Shown: positions 39,584-49,469 of the stretch, in pieces
Layout: each line of letters begins with the position of its first letter
How positions within the stretch are numbered: position 1 is the stretch's first letter
From: Marinobacter sp. F4216
GTDB taxonomy: Bacteria > Pseudomonadota > Gammaproteobacteria > Pseudomonadales > Oleiphilaceae
DNA length: 64,000 bases
Assembly: GCF_019931195.1 (NCBI RefSeq)
Contig: NZ_JAIOUO010000002.1
Span: 62,001 to 126,000, forward strand
Direction of reading: 5' to 3'
Notes under the pieces: generated by a model
Databases searched by the model: none
Seen by the model: the letters and a program-made list of their open reading frames with translations, nothing else
What the model was told of the DNA's origin: nothing
Made by a program: the position numbers and the translations under genes

Positions 39584-40237
39584 TCAGGCCTGCTTTCTAC
39601 CGAGAATGGACCAGTAGCAGTCCATGTTGAGCAGCCTGAAATGCTTCTTGTCGGCCACTCGCAATCCAAGACGCTGCATGTGTTCGGGGTAGTTGTAGAT
39701 CTTGTGGAAGGCGTTGTTGGCAAATAGCCAGAAGATCAAAACGGCGAGATACCAGTATGTTTTCTTGAACATGCGGGCGAGGGGGTTGCCACTTGGGTAG
39801 CAGAAATCACCCACCACTACTTTGGCATTGGGCTTGCCCAGACGAATCAGGTGCTCCAGCACCCATACCATCATCTCCTCGTCGAAAACGTTCAGGAAGA
39901 AGTTGGCAACGACCATGTCGTATTGCTCAACCTCTTCGACGTTCATGATGTCGCTGTGGATTCGACGGATTTTCAGGCGCGGCGCTTCTTTTTGCTGGGC
40001 CGCAGCGAATTTGCGCAGCATGGTTTCGGACAGGTCGACAACGGTCACCTCGGCACCCAGTTCCGCGGCACGGATGGCATCACGCCCATGGCCTGCACCG
40101 GCAAACAGGATGCGATCACCCGGTTTGACGGTTTCAACATCGAGCATCGCCGTCTTGCATCGATGGATGTTCTTGCCACTGTACAGGTGGCTCAGAAAAT
40201 CGTAGGCCGGACCGATGTATTTGTACTTGTCGCGCAT
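39584..40237 (-). CDS. Class I SAM-dependent methyltransferase
   Basis: A 217-residue methyltransferase with motif I ILFAGAGHGRDA (about residues 43-54), motif II VTVVDLSETML and the post-II acidic segment IHSDIMN. Near the C-terminus a hydrophobic stretch (YWYLAVLIFWLFANNAF, about 160-176) suggests membrane association or a lipid or quinone substrate. It starts the leftward pair with the DUF2156 gene. I cannot name the substrate; a UbiE-like or phospholipid-type methyltransferase is possible. Confidence 0.78.
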   Translation of the reverse strand: MRDKYKYIGPAYDFLSHLYSGKNIHRCKTAMLDVETVKPGDRILFAGAGHGRDAIRAAELGAEVTVVDLSETMLRKFAAAQQKEAPRLKIRRIHSDIMNVEEVEQYDMVVANFFLNVFDEEMMVWVLEHLIRLGKPNAKVVVGDFCYPSGNPLARMFKKTYWYLAVLIFWLFANNAFHKIYNYPEHMQRLGLRVADKKHFRLLNMDCYWSILGRKQA

Positions 40238-40468
40238 GGTGACTGCCGCCTGTTCTTGTTGTTCGGGATGTTGTCATCGTTTTTTGTCATTGTTGGCCTG
40301 ACAGCCGGGGACGATGATCAACGCCTGGTAGGTCTGAGATTAGTGAACAGGCTGGCTGAATTATGTGCAGCAATCCGCATTTCGATATACAAAAAGTTAC
40401 GCAAAGGCTCGCTTTGCAAACCTTGTCAATGTTCGTTAGCGGAGTGTTCGACAATCGAAAAAGGAGAG

Positions 40469-42643
40469 CTAGAAGACTGGCGCAGCCGTTCGGGTTTTTA
40501 CCAGCGATTGCAAGATGTTCGCGGACGGCCTTGCCGGGCCATAGTAAAAACCCTGCACCTGGTGGCAGCCGAGGCGGCGCAGGTAGGTAAGTTGTTCGTT
40601 CGTTTCCACTCCCTCGGCCACAATGTCCAGCTTCAGGCCGTGTGCCATGGCAACGATGGCGTTTACGATACAGGCACCGTCTTCCCCGCCACGAATGGCT
40701 TTCACAAACGACTGGTCCACTTTCAGAGTGTGAATCGGAAGCCTGTGCAGGTAATTCAGTGAAGAGTAACCGGTGCCGAAGTCATCAATGGCAATCCGAA
40801 CACCCGTTGCTGCCAGTTCCCGGAGCTTTTCACTGATCTGTTCCAGGTCATTCATGATGGTGTTTTCGGTGATTTCGATTTCGAGGTTACTGGTGGGAAG
40901 CCCATGGGCACGGACTTTCCTGAGCAGGGTTTCGACAAAGCGCGGGTGCTCCACCTGCACCGGAGAGAGGTTTACCGCCAGCCTCAAATCCTTGTGCCCG
41001 GCCCGAATCCAGCGTGCGGCATCCTGGCAGGCCTGGTCGAGTACCCGTTCGCTGACCTGACCAATCAGGCGCGTTTCCTCTGCCAGAGGCAGAAATTCGC
41101 CCGGGTAAATCAGACCTCGCTCTGGATGCTGCCATCGTACCAGCGCCTCAAGGCCCACAACACGGTCCGACGTTGAACATACCTGCGGTTGATAAAACAC
41201 TTTCAGTTCATTTCTTTCCAGTGCCAGGCGGAGGTCACTTTCCATCTGCAGACGGCTGGTGGCATCGACGCTCATGGTTTCATTGTAAAAACGGTAGCCG
41301 TCCTTACCCGAGGCTTTCACGTGGTACATCGCGATGTCGGCGTTCTGGATCAACTGATCCAGGCTGGTGCCCATTTCGGGATAAATCGATATGCCGATGC
41401 TGACGCCGACGAAGACCTCGTGGTCACCCAGGCGGAAAGGGGCCCTCAAGGCATCAATTAGCTTTTTGGCGATCCCGCGGGCGTCTTCCTCGTCAGTAAT
41501 GGAGGGTAAAAGAAGGGTGAATTCATCCCCGCCAAATCGAGACAGCGTATCGCCCTTGCGCAGGCATTTTTCCAGTCTCTGGGCGACGGCCTGCAGCAGC
41601 TGATCGCCCATTCCATGACCGAGGGTGTCATTGATGACCTTGAAACGATCAAGGTCCAGGAACATGACGGCCAGCCGCTGCCTGTTTCGCCGGGCATGGG
41701 TGATGGCCAGTTCCAGACGATCCTGGAACAGGCTGCGATTGGGCAGCCGGGTGAGCAGATCGTGGTAGGCCTGGTAGTTAATGAAGGCCTCAGCTTCCTT
41801 GCGCTCGGTGACATCCCGAGCTGTGCCGTAATAGCGGGCGCCTTTCCCGCTGCCATTGCCCTGGGTGGTGCCGGCGTGGGGCCAGGTTTGGGGGTCGATG
41901 GGAAATGCAGTCACTTCAAAGTGCCGGGCATTGTTCCCGTCGCCCCGGGATTTCAATCTCAGCTCCAGGGTCTTGGGATTGTCGGCGGAAATGGTTGGGT
42001 CTTTCAGGGAGTAAATACCCTTGGTGATATCCCGCTCGTCGATAATGTGGCGGAAGTGACGACCGCACAATTCGGCTGGCTGGTAGCCCAGCAAGCCACT
42101 GACTTTGCTGTTGACGAAACAGAACTGGCCTTGGGAATCGAGCATGAACACAATGTCCGGGGAGCTGTTAACAATGTAGCGGTGCAGCGCCTCGGACTTT
42201 TCAAGACGGACCTGAATATGCTCATGGGCCTTCAGGAGCGAGCGTTTTTTCAGAACCCGGGCAACCGTGGTGAGCAGCTCTTCCGGGTCGTAGGGCTTGC
42301 GGATGTAGTCGAGGGCGCCTTGTCTCAGGGCCTGGCTCACAGCATTAAACGAACTCTCACCACTGACCACGACTACCCCGCAGTCGGGCTGACTGCGGGC
42401 AAGGTGAGTCATGGTTGCGAAGCCGTCCACCCCGGGCATACGCAGGTCCAGCAGGGCCAGGTCAAATACTTCCTTTGACGCAATCTCACAGGCCTGTTTG
42501 CCGCCGTGTGCCTCGGTTACCTGATAGCCCTGCTCCCTGAGGAGCCGGGCCAACATGGTTAAGAGTCGCGGTTCGTCATCGGCGAGTAGTATCCGGGCTG
42601 TCAGTTGACCATCGGGTTTGTTGGCTGTGAATTCAGATGCCAT
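40469..42643 (-). CDS. Response regulator with PAS, GGDEF and EAL domains
   Basis: A 724-residue c-di-GMP turnover protein. Receiver at about 15-135 with phospho-acceptor Asp66 (ALLDLRMPG), PAS at about 150-275, GGDEF at about 285-450 and EAL at about 460-715. The cyclase site SRFGGDEFTLLLP is intact, with an RxxD inhibition site (RKGD) five residues before it. The EAL part keeps EALVRW, NLS, EIEITEN, DDFGTGYSS, KVD and EGVE, so both activities may be real. It overlaps the upstream kinase gene by 43 bases, pointing to a two-component pair. Confidence 0.92.
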   Translation of the reverse strand: MASEFTANKPDGQLTARILLADDEPRLLTMLARLLREQGYQVTEAHGGKQACEIASKEVFDLALLDLRMPGVDGFATMTHLARSQPDCGVVVVSGESSFNAVSQALRQGALDYIRKPYDPEELLTTVARVLKKRSLLKAHEHIQVRLEKSEALHRYIVNSSPDIVFMLDSQGQFCFVNSKVSGLLGYQPAELCGRHFRHIIDERDITKGIYSLKDPTISADNPKTLELRLKSRGDGNNARHFEVTAFPIDPQTWPHAGTTQGNGSGKGARYYGTARDVTERKEAEAFINYQAYHDLLTRLPNRSLFQDRLELAITHARRNRQRLAVMFLDLDRFKVINDTLGHGMGDQLLQAVAQRLEKCLRKGDTLSRFGGDEFTLLLPSITDEEDARGIAKKLIDALRAPFRLGDHEVFVGVSIGISIYPEMGTSLDQLIQNADIAMYHVKASGKDGYRFYNETMSVDATSRLQMESDLRLALERNELKVFYQPQVCSTSDRVVGLEALVRWQHPERGLIYPGEFLPLAEETRLIGQVSERVLDQACQDAARWIRAGHKDLRLAVNLSPVQVEHPRFVETLLRKVRAHGLPTSNLEIEITENTIMNDLEQISEKLRELAATGVRIAIDDFGTGYSSLNYLHRLPIHTLKVDQSFVKAIRGGEDGACIVNAIVAMAHGLKLDIVAEGVETNEQLTYLRRLGCHQVQGFYYGPARPSANILQSLVKTRTAAPVF

Positions 42644-44646
42644 TGGGCTGTTTCCGTTGTTTCTACGTCTTCAACGAGAGATGTTTGTTCGCTCACCGTC
42701 GGCAGCAAAATCCGGAAGGTTGTGCCCTCCAGTCCCGTTCGACAAGCGATGATGCCGTCCATGTCATCAATGATTTTCTTCACAATATTCAGGCCCAGTC
42801 CGCTGTGGCCCTCTCCCTTTGTGCTTTGTACCGGCTTGAACAGGGTTTCCCGAACGTCGATGGGGATTCCGGTGCCGGTGTCTGATATTTCCAGTTCTAC
42901 CCAGGTGCGATAGTCGTGCCATATGGGTGAGGCGGTTCGAACCTCAACCTTGCCGCCTTCCTCGGGCAAGCTCTCGGCCGCATTTCTAACCAGATTGATC
43001 ACTACCTGCCGGATGGCCGATGCATCGGCGGCCAGTCGTGAGGGGTATTCACAAAGCTGAACCTCAAACTGGTGCTTGTCATCATCAAAAAGCGTGTCGC
43101 CGAGAATGCGATGCAGGTTCTTGAGTTCGTCGTTCAATTCGATCTGAGTTCTTTCGGGCAAGCTTTGTTGTGCCGGGTGCCCCAGTTGATCAATAAGAAG
43201 TCCGGCACGATCGAGCTCTTCCTTGATGACGGCCAGGTTCTCAAGAATTTCCCCACTCTGGGCCTGCCGACTCAGCTGATGAAGGTACTGGCGTACGATG
43301 GTGAGAGGATTATTGATCTCATGCACCTGCTTGCGAATCAGTTCCTGGTTGAGCTCAGGCGAGTCGGGCCTGTCCTTACTCTCCAGCAAGTGGTCGGAAT
43401 GTTCGTGCAGGCGTGTGGACAATAAATTGGTGAACAGGGAGGCCAGTTCCGTAGTGGCGTCGAGATTCTGACGGTCGGTGCCGAGCAGATAGACGCCCGG
43501 GCATACCGTGCCCGTATGCAGTGGGACGGCAATCAGCGCTGGGGTGCGCAATATCGAAAGAATCTGGCGATCCAAGACCGTGGGTTGACGGTCGCCGAGC
43601 TGGGTGGCGCTTCCTGTGTTGAACGCCTCGGTCAACACACTGCCGCCCGGCCTGCAGGAGACCGATAGCTCGGGCAGAGAACCGAGGGTTCCGGCCAGCA
43701 GGTCAAGGTTTTCACCGCGATGTCGGAAACAGAGGGCGGGGCGCCCGGTTACCATGCTCAGGCTGTTCACCGTGTCGGCGAGTATGTTGTCCATGCTCGC
43801 GGTCAGATCGGACCGCTGCAGAGCCTGACTCGCCATGCTTTCTTGTAACACGGTTTGCTGAAGTTGGCGGGCTGCGCGTTCTCCATGGTAGTCACCATCC
43901 AGCGTAATTCCGAACCCGGTGGCTGCCGTGGCAACTTCATGCGCAATGCGTCGGTTGAGTTCCTTGATCAGTTCCTCGGTCAGGCCAAACACCGTTTTCG
44001 CGGCCTTTATTCCGGCCGCATCGGATAATGCCAGCCGCGTCGCGACACTGATGATTTTGACCAGGTGGCCTGCGTCCCGCAGTTCGTCCGGAAGAGCCTG
44101 CTGATAACGCATGGCGTCGGCGGGAACGATACCCAGCCCCCAGTCGGTGGCTAGCTTGGCGGCAATTAGAGTCAGATTATTGAAGTAGTATTGCTTGTCC
44201 TCGGGCGTGGGGGTCTTGATGGCAAGCAGTTCCCCCACGTTATGCAGAATGCCCAGCATAAACGCCTGGTCCGGGCTCGGGTAGCGGGTCAATGTGGCCA
44301 GGGCTCGGGCCGTCAGTGCCGTGCTCAGGGAATGGCGCCAGAAGTCCCTGAGCTGGAGCCACTCTTCATAGCCCAGATCCAGTGGTAGCTGCTGGAGCGC
44401 AGCGGTAAGTACAAGGCTTCGAAAGCGTTCACTGCCGAGCCGGATCAGCGCTTCATCGATCGAAGTGATGCTTTCGGGTTTCGGGCTTGATGAGTTGGCC
44501 AGTGAGAGCACTCGGGCAACCAGGGCCGTATCCATGCTCGCCAGGTCGCTGATTGAGCGGGGGGTGTCGTTTTGGCGACAGGCGTCCAATACACGCAGAA
44601 TGATCTCAGGAAGACTCGGTAACTGAAGATCAGGAGCTAAATCCAT
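42601..44646 (-). CDS. HDOD-GAF-histidine kinase
   Basis: A 681-residue soluble kinase with unusual architecture. The HDOD domain spans about 5-205 (LPSLPEIILRVLDAC, LSLANSSS, GILHNVGELLA), a GAF-like segment about 280-415, the H-box VHEINNPL with His442, and an HATPase domain with N-box LVRNAAESLPEEGG and G-boxes DTGTGIP and HSGLGL. No transmembrane segment is seen, so it senses a cytoplasmic cue. Its C-terminal coding region overlaps the response regulator (REC-PAS-GGDEF-EAL), which is very probably its partner. It is divergent from the gene at 44863. Confidence 0.88.
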   Translation of the reverse strand: MDLAPDLQLPSLPEIILRVLDACRQNDTPRSISDLASMDTALVARVLSLANSSSPKPESITSIDEALIRLGSERFRSLVLTAALQQLPLDLGYEEWLQLRDFWRHSLSTALTARALATLTRYPSPDQAFMLGILHNVGELLAIKTPTPEDKQYYFNNLTLIAAKLATDWGLGIVPADAMRYQQALPDELRDAGHLVKIISVATRLALSDAAGIKAAKTVFGLTEELIKELNRRIAHEVATAATGFGITLDGDYHGERAARQLQQTVLQESMASQALQRSDLTASMDNILADTVNSLSMVTGRPALCFRHRGENLDLLAGTLGSLPELSVSCRPGGSVLTEAFNTGSATQLGDRQPTVLDRQILSILRTPALIAVPLHTGTVCPGVYLLGTDRQNLDATTELASLFTNLLSTRLHEHSDHLLESKDRPDSPELNQELIRKQVHEINNPLTIVRQYLHQLSRQAQSGEILENLAVIKEELDRAGLLIDQLGHPAQQSLPERTQIELNDELKNLHRILGDTLFDDDKHQFEVQLCEYPSRLAADASAIRQVVINLVRNAAESLPEEGGKVEVRTASPIWHDYRTWVELEISDTGTGIPIDVRETLFKPVQSTKGEGHSGLGLNIVKKIIDDMDGIIACRTGLEGTTFRILLPTVSEQTSLVEDVETTETAQWHLNSQPTNPMVN

Positions 44647-44862
44647 ACGCTTGCCTGCCGCATTCGTTCGAGGATTTTGAGAAGCAGTTAATGCTCCGAA
44701 AAATGTTTGCTTTTGTAACAGGGGTCGAGCTTAGACAATATCAGCCGGCGATTAAACGGCTGAGGTAGTATTTCTGGCAGTCTCTTGCCGGACTTGTGAT
44801 TTGTGTAGGATTTTTAAGGCAGGTAAGCCGAAGCCACTCTGAATGGATACAGGGAGTTTGAT

Positions 44863-45393
44863 ATGGCAGGGAAACAGCTTGGAGAGACGCTGGCGCGTCC
44901 CGGGGATCGTTGTATGAGCGCGGTGCGGGAACTGGAAACGGTGCTCCCCATGGTGGCCAGCAACAGCATGCTGCGTTATGAGGCATTCACCCGTTTGTTT
45001 GCACTGCTCGGGAGCATGCCCGACAGTGACACCATTGAAATCATCCAGACAGGTCTAGGTGGGCTCGAGTGGGAGCAATTGTCCGAGGAAGACCGTGTGC
45101 GTTTTGCTGAGCACCTGCGGCATCTGGCAGATCAGGTCTTACCTGTTTCGGTTCGGACGGAACTGGTTTCCGTTGCGTCTCAGACCCCGTCTTCCGGAGC
45201 AGGCGAATCGTTGATCACGCCCGAACCGGCTGCCAAGCCGGAACCTGTGTTGCCAGCAGCTGAAATAGCCTATGACTCGGGGCGATTCGGAGACCAGTCG
45301 CGACTGGTTGAGGCCCTGAAAGAACAGCCAGAGGATGTCTCGGTCGACCAGTTGCTTAATACGATGGCAGGTGGCTTCGGCGGCCAGCACTAA
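44863..45393 (+). CDS. Hypothetical protein, 176 residues
   Basis: I do not recognise a family. AGGGAG six bases before the ATG supports a real gene. The first 110 residues look helical (ETVLPMVASNSMLRYEAF, FAEHLRHLADQVL). A low-complexity Pro/Ala/Glu link (about 115-140) follows, then a short C-terminal helix ending MAGGFGGQH. There are no signal peptide, membrane helix or cysteines beyond Cys17. A terminator follows at 45403. It sits between the divergent HDOD kinase and the acyl-CoA reductase; neither proves a functional link. Confidence 0.7.
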   Translation: MAGKQLGETLARPGDRCMSAVRELETVLPMVASNSMLRYEAFTRLFALLGSMPDSDTIEIIQTGLGGLEWEQLSEEDRVRFAEHLRHLADQVLPVSVRTELVSVASQTPSSGAGESLITPEPAAKPEPVLPAAEIAYDSGRFGDQSRLVEALKEQPEDVSVDQLLNTMAGGFGGQH

Positions 45394-45402
45394 ACCTTCT
45401 TG

Positions 45403-45427
45403 AGGCAGGAATTCCTCCTGCCTTTTC
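45403..45427 (+). terminator. Rho-independent terminator after the 176-residue gene
   Basis: 8-bp stem AGGCAGGA (45403-45410) and TCCTGCCT (45416-45423), loop ATTCC, then TTTT. It begins 10 bases after the stop codon and separates this gene from the reductase gene. Confidence 0.8.
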
Positions 45428-45628
45428 CCATTGCCGCAACGGCGGTTACCGTCCCGTAACTTGTGCTCTGTCACTAGAGTGTCACGATGCCCGTGCAATT
45501 ATTGTTCAAAGGTCTGGTGACTATGGCCCGCATTGTGCAGCGAGTTTCATGCACCCATTTTTAGCTGACTTGAGGTCACAGGAAGTTAGTGGCCGAAGAT
45601 CTATAGACAATTGAGAAGGAGTTCGCCC

Positions 45629-47167
45629 ATGGCAGCACAGCAGTTATCGTCCGGAGAGACGACATCGAAAGTCCTCGAACAGCTTCGAGGCAAACATGTT
45701 CTGATTACCGGAACGACGGGATTTCTTGGCAAGGTCGTGCTTGAAAAACTGATCCGAGCCGTACCCGAGATTGGCGGTATTCATCTTCTCATTCGTGGTA
45801 ACAAGCGCCATCCGGATGCACGGGGTCGGTTTCTGGAAGAAATCGCCACGTCTTCAGTGTTTGAGCGCTTGCGACATGACGATAATGAGGCCTTCGAGAA
45901 TTTCATCGAGGAGCGTGTCCACTGCATTACCGGTGAAGTGACCGAGCCGATGTTCGGTTTGTCAGATGAGGCGTTTGAGGCGCTGGCTGGCAATCTGAAT
46001 GCCATTATCAACTCCGCAGCGAGCGTGAATTTCCGGGAAGAGCTGGACAAGGCGCTCTCAATCAACACGCTGTGCCTGTACAACATTGCTGAACTGGCAT
46101 TCCGGAACAGTGAACTTGCGGTGATTCAGGTGTCCACCTGCTACGTCAATGGCAAGAATGCCGGTAACGTTGGTGAGGCCGTGATTAAGCCGGCTGGTGC
46201 CGACATTCCCCAAAGCGACGACGGTTACTTCGAAATCGAGGAGCTGGTCCGTTTGCTTGAGGATAAGATTGCGGATGTGCGGTCCCGTTATTCGGGGAGC
46301 GCCCTGGAGAAAAAGCTGGTCGACCTGGGTATTCGGGAGGCTAACCATTATGGCTGGAGTGATACCTATACCTTTACCAAGTGGTTGGGAGAGCAGCTGT
46401 TGATGAAGGCGTTGTCAGGCCGGTCGCTGACCATTCTGCGTCCTTCTATTATTGAAAGTGCTCTGGACGAACCAGCACCGGGCTGGATTGAAGGCGTGAA
46501 GGTCGCTGATGCCATCATCCTGGCCTACGCCCGTGAGAAGGTCACTCTGTTCCCGGGCAAACGTTCTAGCATTATCGATGTGATTCCGGTGGACCTGGTT
46601 GCGAATTCCATCATTCTTTCGCTGGCTGAAGCCATGGCCGAGCCCGGCAAACATCGTATCTACCAGTCGTGCAGCGGCGGAACCAATCCCATTCGACTTG
46701 GCGAGTTCATTGACCACATCATGGCTGAAGCCAGAGAAAACTATGATCGGTATGACCACCTTTTCTACCGTCAGCCCTCGAAGCCTTTCTTTGCGGTGGA
46801 TCGGAAGCTCTTTGACCTGGTCGTAAGTGGCGCAAGGTTGCCGTTGAGCATCACCGACCGGATGCTGAAAATGCTGGGCAACAGCCGCGAGCTGAAAATA
46901 CTTCGAAATCTGGATACCACCCGTTCGCTGGCGACGATCTTCGGGTTCTACACTGCGCCGGATTACGTCTTCCATAACGATCGTCTTCAGGCCCTCGCGA
47001 GGCGGATGGGCAGTGTTGACCAGGCCCTGTTCCCGGTAGATGCGAAAGCCATCGATTGGCGCTCTTATCTGCGAGACACGCATCTTGCCGGTTTGAACCG
47101 GTATGCGCTCAAGAAACGCAAGGTGTATAGCCTACGCTCTGCAAAGGTCCGCAAAGCAGCGGCCTGA
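45629..47167 (+). CDS. Fatty acyl-CoA / fatty aldehyde reductase (alcohol-forming)
   Basis: NADPH-dependent enzyme that reduces acyl-CoA or fatty aldehyde to fatty alcohol, the alcohol donor for wax esters. The 512-residue protein closely resembles the characterised Marinobacter aquaeolei VT8 enzyme Maqu_2220, from memory of that sequence. The NADPH site GTTGFLG lies at 28-34, and the SDR catalytic pair is Tyr247 and Lys251 (YTFTK). A C-terminal sterile-like domain holds LRNLDTTRSLATIFGFYTAP. AAGGAG lies seven bases before the ATG at 45629; the frame also has an upstream TTG start that I reject. A terminator follows. Confidence 0.93.
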   Translation: MAAQQLSSGETTSKVLEQLRGKHVLITGTTGFLGKVVLEKLIRAVPEIGGIHLLIRGNKRHPDARGRFLEEIATSSVFERLRHDDNEAFENFIEERVHCITGEVTEPMFGLSDEAFEALAGNLNAIINSAASVNFREELDKALSINTLCLYNIAELAFRNSELAVIQVSTCYVNGKNAGNVGEAVIKPAGADIPQSDDGYFEIEELVRLLEDKIADVRSRYSGSALEKKLVDLGIREANHYGWSDTYTFTKWLGEQLLMKALSGRSLTILRPSIIESALDEPAPGWIEGVKVADAIILAYAREKVTLFPGKRSSIIDVIPVDLVANSIILSLAEAMAEPGKHRIYQSCSGGTNPIRLGEFIDHIMAEARENYDRYDHLFYRQPSKPFFAVDRKLFDLVVSGARLPLSITDRMLKMLGNSRELKILRNLDTTRSLATIFGFYTAPDYVFHNDRLQALARRMGSVDQALFPVDAKAIDWRSYLRDTHLAGLNRYALKKRKVYSLRSAKVRKAAA

Positions 47168-47225
47168 TCGAAAAGGCCTGTCTCCGGAAGTACCGTCGGG
47201 CCCTATTGATTGATGTAAGACCATT

Positions 47226-47257
47226 ACAGCCGGGCGGCTCTCCCCCCGGCTGTTTTT
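47226..47257 (+). terminator. Rho-independent terminator of the acyl-CoA reductase gene
   Basis: Perfect 9-bp stem ACAGCCGGG (47226-47234) and CCCGGCTGT (47245-47253) with a 10-base loop, followed by a run of five T. Confidence 0.88.
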
Positions 47258-47479
47258 CGTTATGCGTGTTCTAAGCTTTAAGCAGGTGTGGTAGCGGAAA
47301 CGGGACGCCTCCGCCTGCCGTTGGCGGCCCGTGTTCGGTTTGGACGTTGGTCTAATTCATTGTTCTATTGAACACATGGTGAACTACGGCTATTCGCAGG
47401 AAAAGGGCCTGAGAGTCGACGCTGCCCAGCACTCTGTTAGAACACAATGACAAGAGAATTTAACGAAAGGGAGAGCACT
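47258..47479. promoter_or_regulatory. Upstream region of acs with a small palindrome
   Basis: This is the gene-free part between the reductase terminator and acs; with the terminator, 312 bases lack a gene. It contains a perfect inverted repeat TGTTC-TATT-GAACA at 47361-47374 and further GAAC half-sites near 47379 and 47435. It could bind a regulator of acs. No clear sigma-54 or sigma-70 promoter was found by eye. Confidence 0.4.
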
Positions 47480-49429
47480 ATGACTGAGAAACACATTTTT
47501 CCGGTAAGTTCTGAGGTTGCCGAAAGGGCGCTGGTTAACCGGCAACAATATGAGGACATGTACCGTCAGTCAGTCGAAGATCCGGACACCTTCTGGGCTG
47601 AGCACGGCAAACGTGTTGATTGGATCAAGCCCTTCACGAAAGTAAAAAATACCACCTACGATTTCGATAACCTGTCCATCAAATGGTTTGAAGACGGTGA
47701 GCTCAACGCCTCCGCCAATTGCCTGGATCGCCACCTGGAAGAGCGGGGCGATCAGACCGCCATTATCTTCGAAGGCGATGAGCCGTCTGATTCGCGCAAC
47801 GTGACCTATCGTGAGCTGTACGAAGAGACCTGCAAGTTTGCCAATGTCCTGAAAGGGCTTGGGGTCAAGAAGGGCGATGTGGTCACCATCTACATGCCGA
47901 TGATTGTTGAAACGGCCGTTGCCATGTTGGCCTGTGCCCGAATCGGTGCGATTCACTCAGTGGTCTTTGGCGGCTTCTCCCCCGAAGCCCTGGCGGCCCG
48001 GATTGCTAACGGTCAGTCCCGTTATGTCATTACTGCTGACGAGGGGATTCGTGGCGGCCGGGTGATCCCGCTCAAGAAGAATGTGGATGCGGCCCTCAAA
48101 AACGAGAGCGCCGGCCACGTGGAAAAAGTGGTCGTGGTGACGCGCACAGGCAATGACAATGTGCCCTGGAATGACGGCCGGGATGAGCGTTACGAAGACC
48201 TGATGGCGTCGGCGTCCACCGACTGCCCGCCGGAGCCGATGAATGCTGAAGACCCGCTGTTCATGTTGTATACCTCCGGTTCCACCGGCGCGCCAAAAGG
48301 GGTGCTGCACACCACCGGGGGCTACCTGGTGTATGCCTCCATGACCCATGAATACGTCTTCGACTACCACGACGGTGATGTGTACTGGTGTACTGCCGAT
48401 TTCGGCTGGATCACCGGCCACAGTTATATTCTGTACGGCCCGCTGTGTAATGGCGCCGTGACCCTGTTGTTCGAAGGCGTGCCCAATTACCCGGACGCAT
48501 CGCGCATCGGCAAGGTGGTTGATAAACACAAGGTGAACATCCTCTACACCGCGCCGACGGCCATTCGGGCGCTGATGGCGGTGGGCGAATCCTGTATGGA
48601 AGATACGTCCAGGGATTCACTGAAGTTGATGGGCTCCGTAGGTGAACCGATCAACCCGGAAGCCTGGGAGTGGTACTACCGGGTGATCGGCAACAGCAAG
48701 TGCCCGATTGTGGACACCTGGTGGCAGACCGAAACCGGCGGCATTCTGATAACACCGCTGCCCGGTGCGGTTGATCTCAAGCCAGGCTCCGCCACGCTGC
48801 CGTTCTTCGGTGTTCAGCCGGCGCTGGTGGATAACGATGGCAATATCCTTGACGGTGCGGCCGAGGGCAATCTGGTGATTTTGGACAGCTGGCCCGGCCA
48901 GATGCGGACCATTTACGGTGACCACGAACGGTTCAAGCAGACCTACTTCAGTACCTATAAAGGCCGCTACTTTACCGGTGACGGTGCCCGTCGTGATGAA
49001 GACGGCTACTACTGGATCACGGGCCGGGTGGACGATGTGCTGAATGTGTCGGGTCACCGTCTGGGCACCGCCGAAGTGGAAAGCGCCCTGGTGGCTCATA
49101 GCCAGGTGGCTGAAGCAGCCGTGGTAGGATACCCGCACGACATCAAGGGACAGGGTATTTATGTGTACGTGACCCTGGTCCAGGGTCAGGAACCGTCGGA
49201 CGAGCTCAAGAAAGAACTGGTCCAGTGGGTGCGTAAGGAGATTGGTCCGATTGCCTCACCGGATGTTATCCAATGGGCCCCCGGGCTGCCGAAGACTCGC
49301 TCTGGTAAGATAATGCGCCGGATTCTGCGAAAAATCGCAGCCAACGAGCATGAGCAGCTGGGCGACACGTCCACCCTGGCCGATCCGGGCGTGGTGGATG
49401 AGTTGATCAGCAATCGTGAGTTTAAATAA
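47480..49429 (+). CDS. acs: Acetyl-CoA synthetase
   Basis: Activates acetate to acetyl-CoA via acetyl-AMP. The P-loop [11 protein letters not shown] and the [10 protein letters not shown] segment are present, and the regulatory and catalytic Lys610 lies in [13 protein letters not shown], normally a target of acetylation. Length from the ATG at 47480 (AAGGGAG six bases upstream) is 649 residues (E. coli 652). An in-frame start at 47447 adds an unconserved leader. A LuxR-type regulator follows 40 bases later, probably in the same transcript or responsible for its control. Confidence 0.96.
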   Translation: MTEKHIFPVSSEVAERALVNRQQYEDMYRQSVEDPDTFWAEHGKRVDWIKPFTKVKNTTYDFDNLSIKWFEDGELNASANCLDRHLEERGDQTAIIFEGDEPSDSRNVTYRELYEETCKFANVLKGLGVKKGDVVTIYMPMIVETAVAMLACARIGAIHSVVFGGFSPEALAARIANGQSRYVITADEGIRGGRVIPLKKNVDAALKNESAGHVEKVVVVTRTGNDNVPWNDGRDERYEDLMASASTDCPPEPMNAEDPLFMLYTSGSTGAPKGVLHTTGGYLVYASMTHEYVFDYHDGDVYWCTADFGWITGHSYILYGPLCNGAVTLLFEGVPNYPDASRIGKVVDKHKVNILYTAPTAIRALMAVGESCMEDTSRDSLKLMGSVGEPINPEAWEWYYRVIGNSKCPIVDTWWQTETGGILITPLPGAVDLKPGSATLPFFGVQPALVDNDGNILDGAAEGNLVILDSWPGQMRTIYGDHERFKQTYFSTYKGRYFTGDGARRDEDGYYWITGRVDDVLNVSGHRLGTAEVESALVAHSQVAEAAVVGYPHDIKGQGIYVYVTLVQGQEPSDELKKELVQWVRKEIGPIASPDVIQWAPGLPKTRSGKIMRRILRKIAANEHEQLGDTSTLADPGVVDELISNREFK

Positions 49430-49469
49430 GGCCCGGAACAGGGCCTTGAACCTGAGAGGAACCAAGTGA

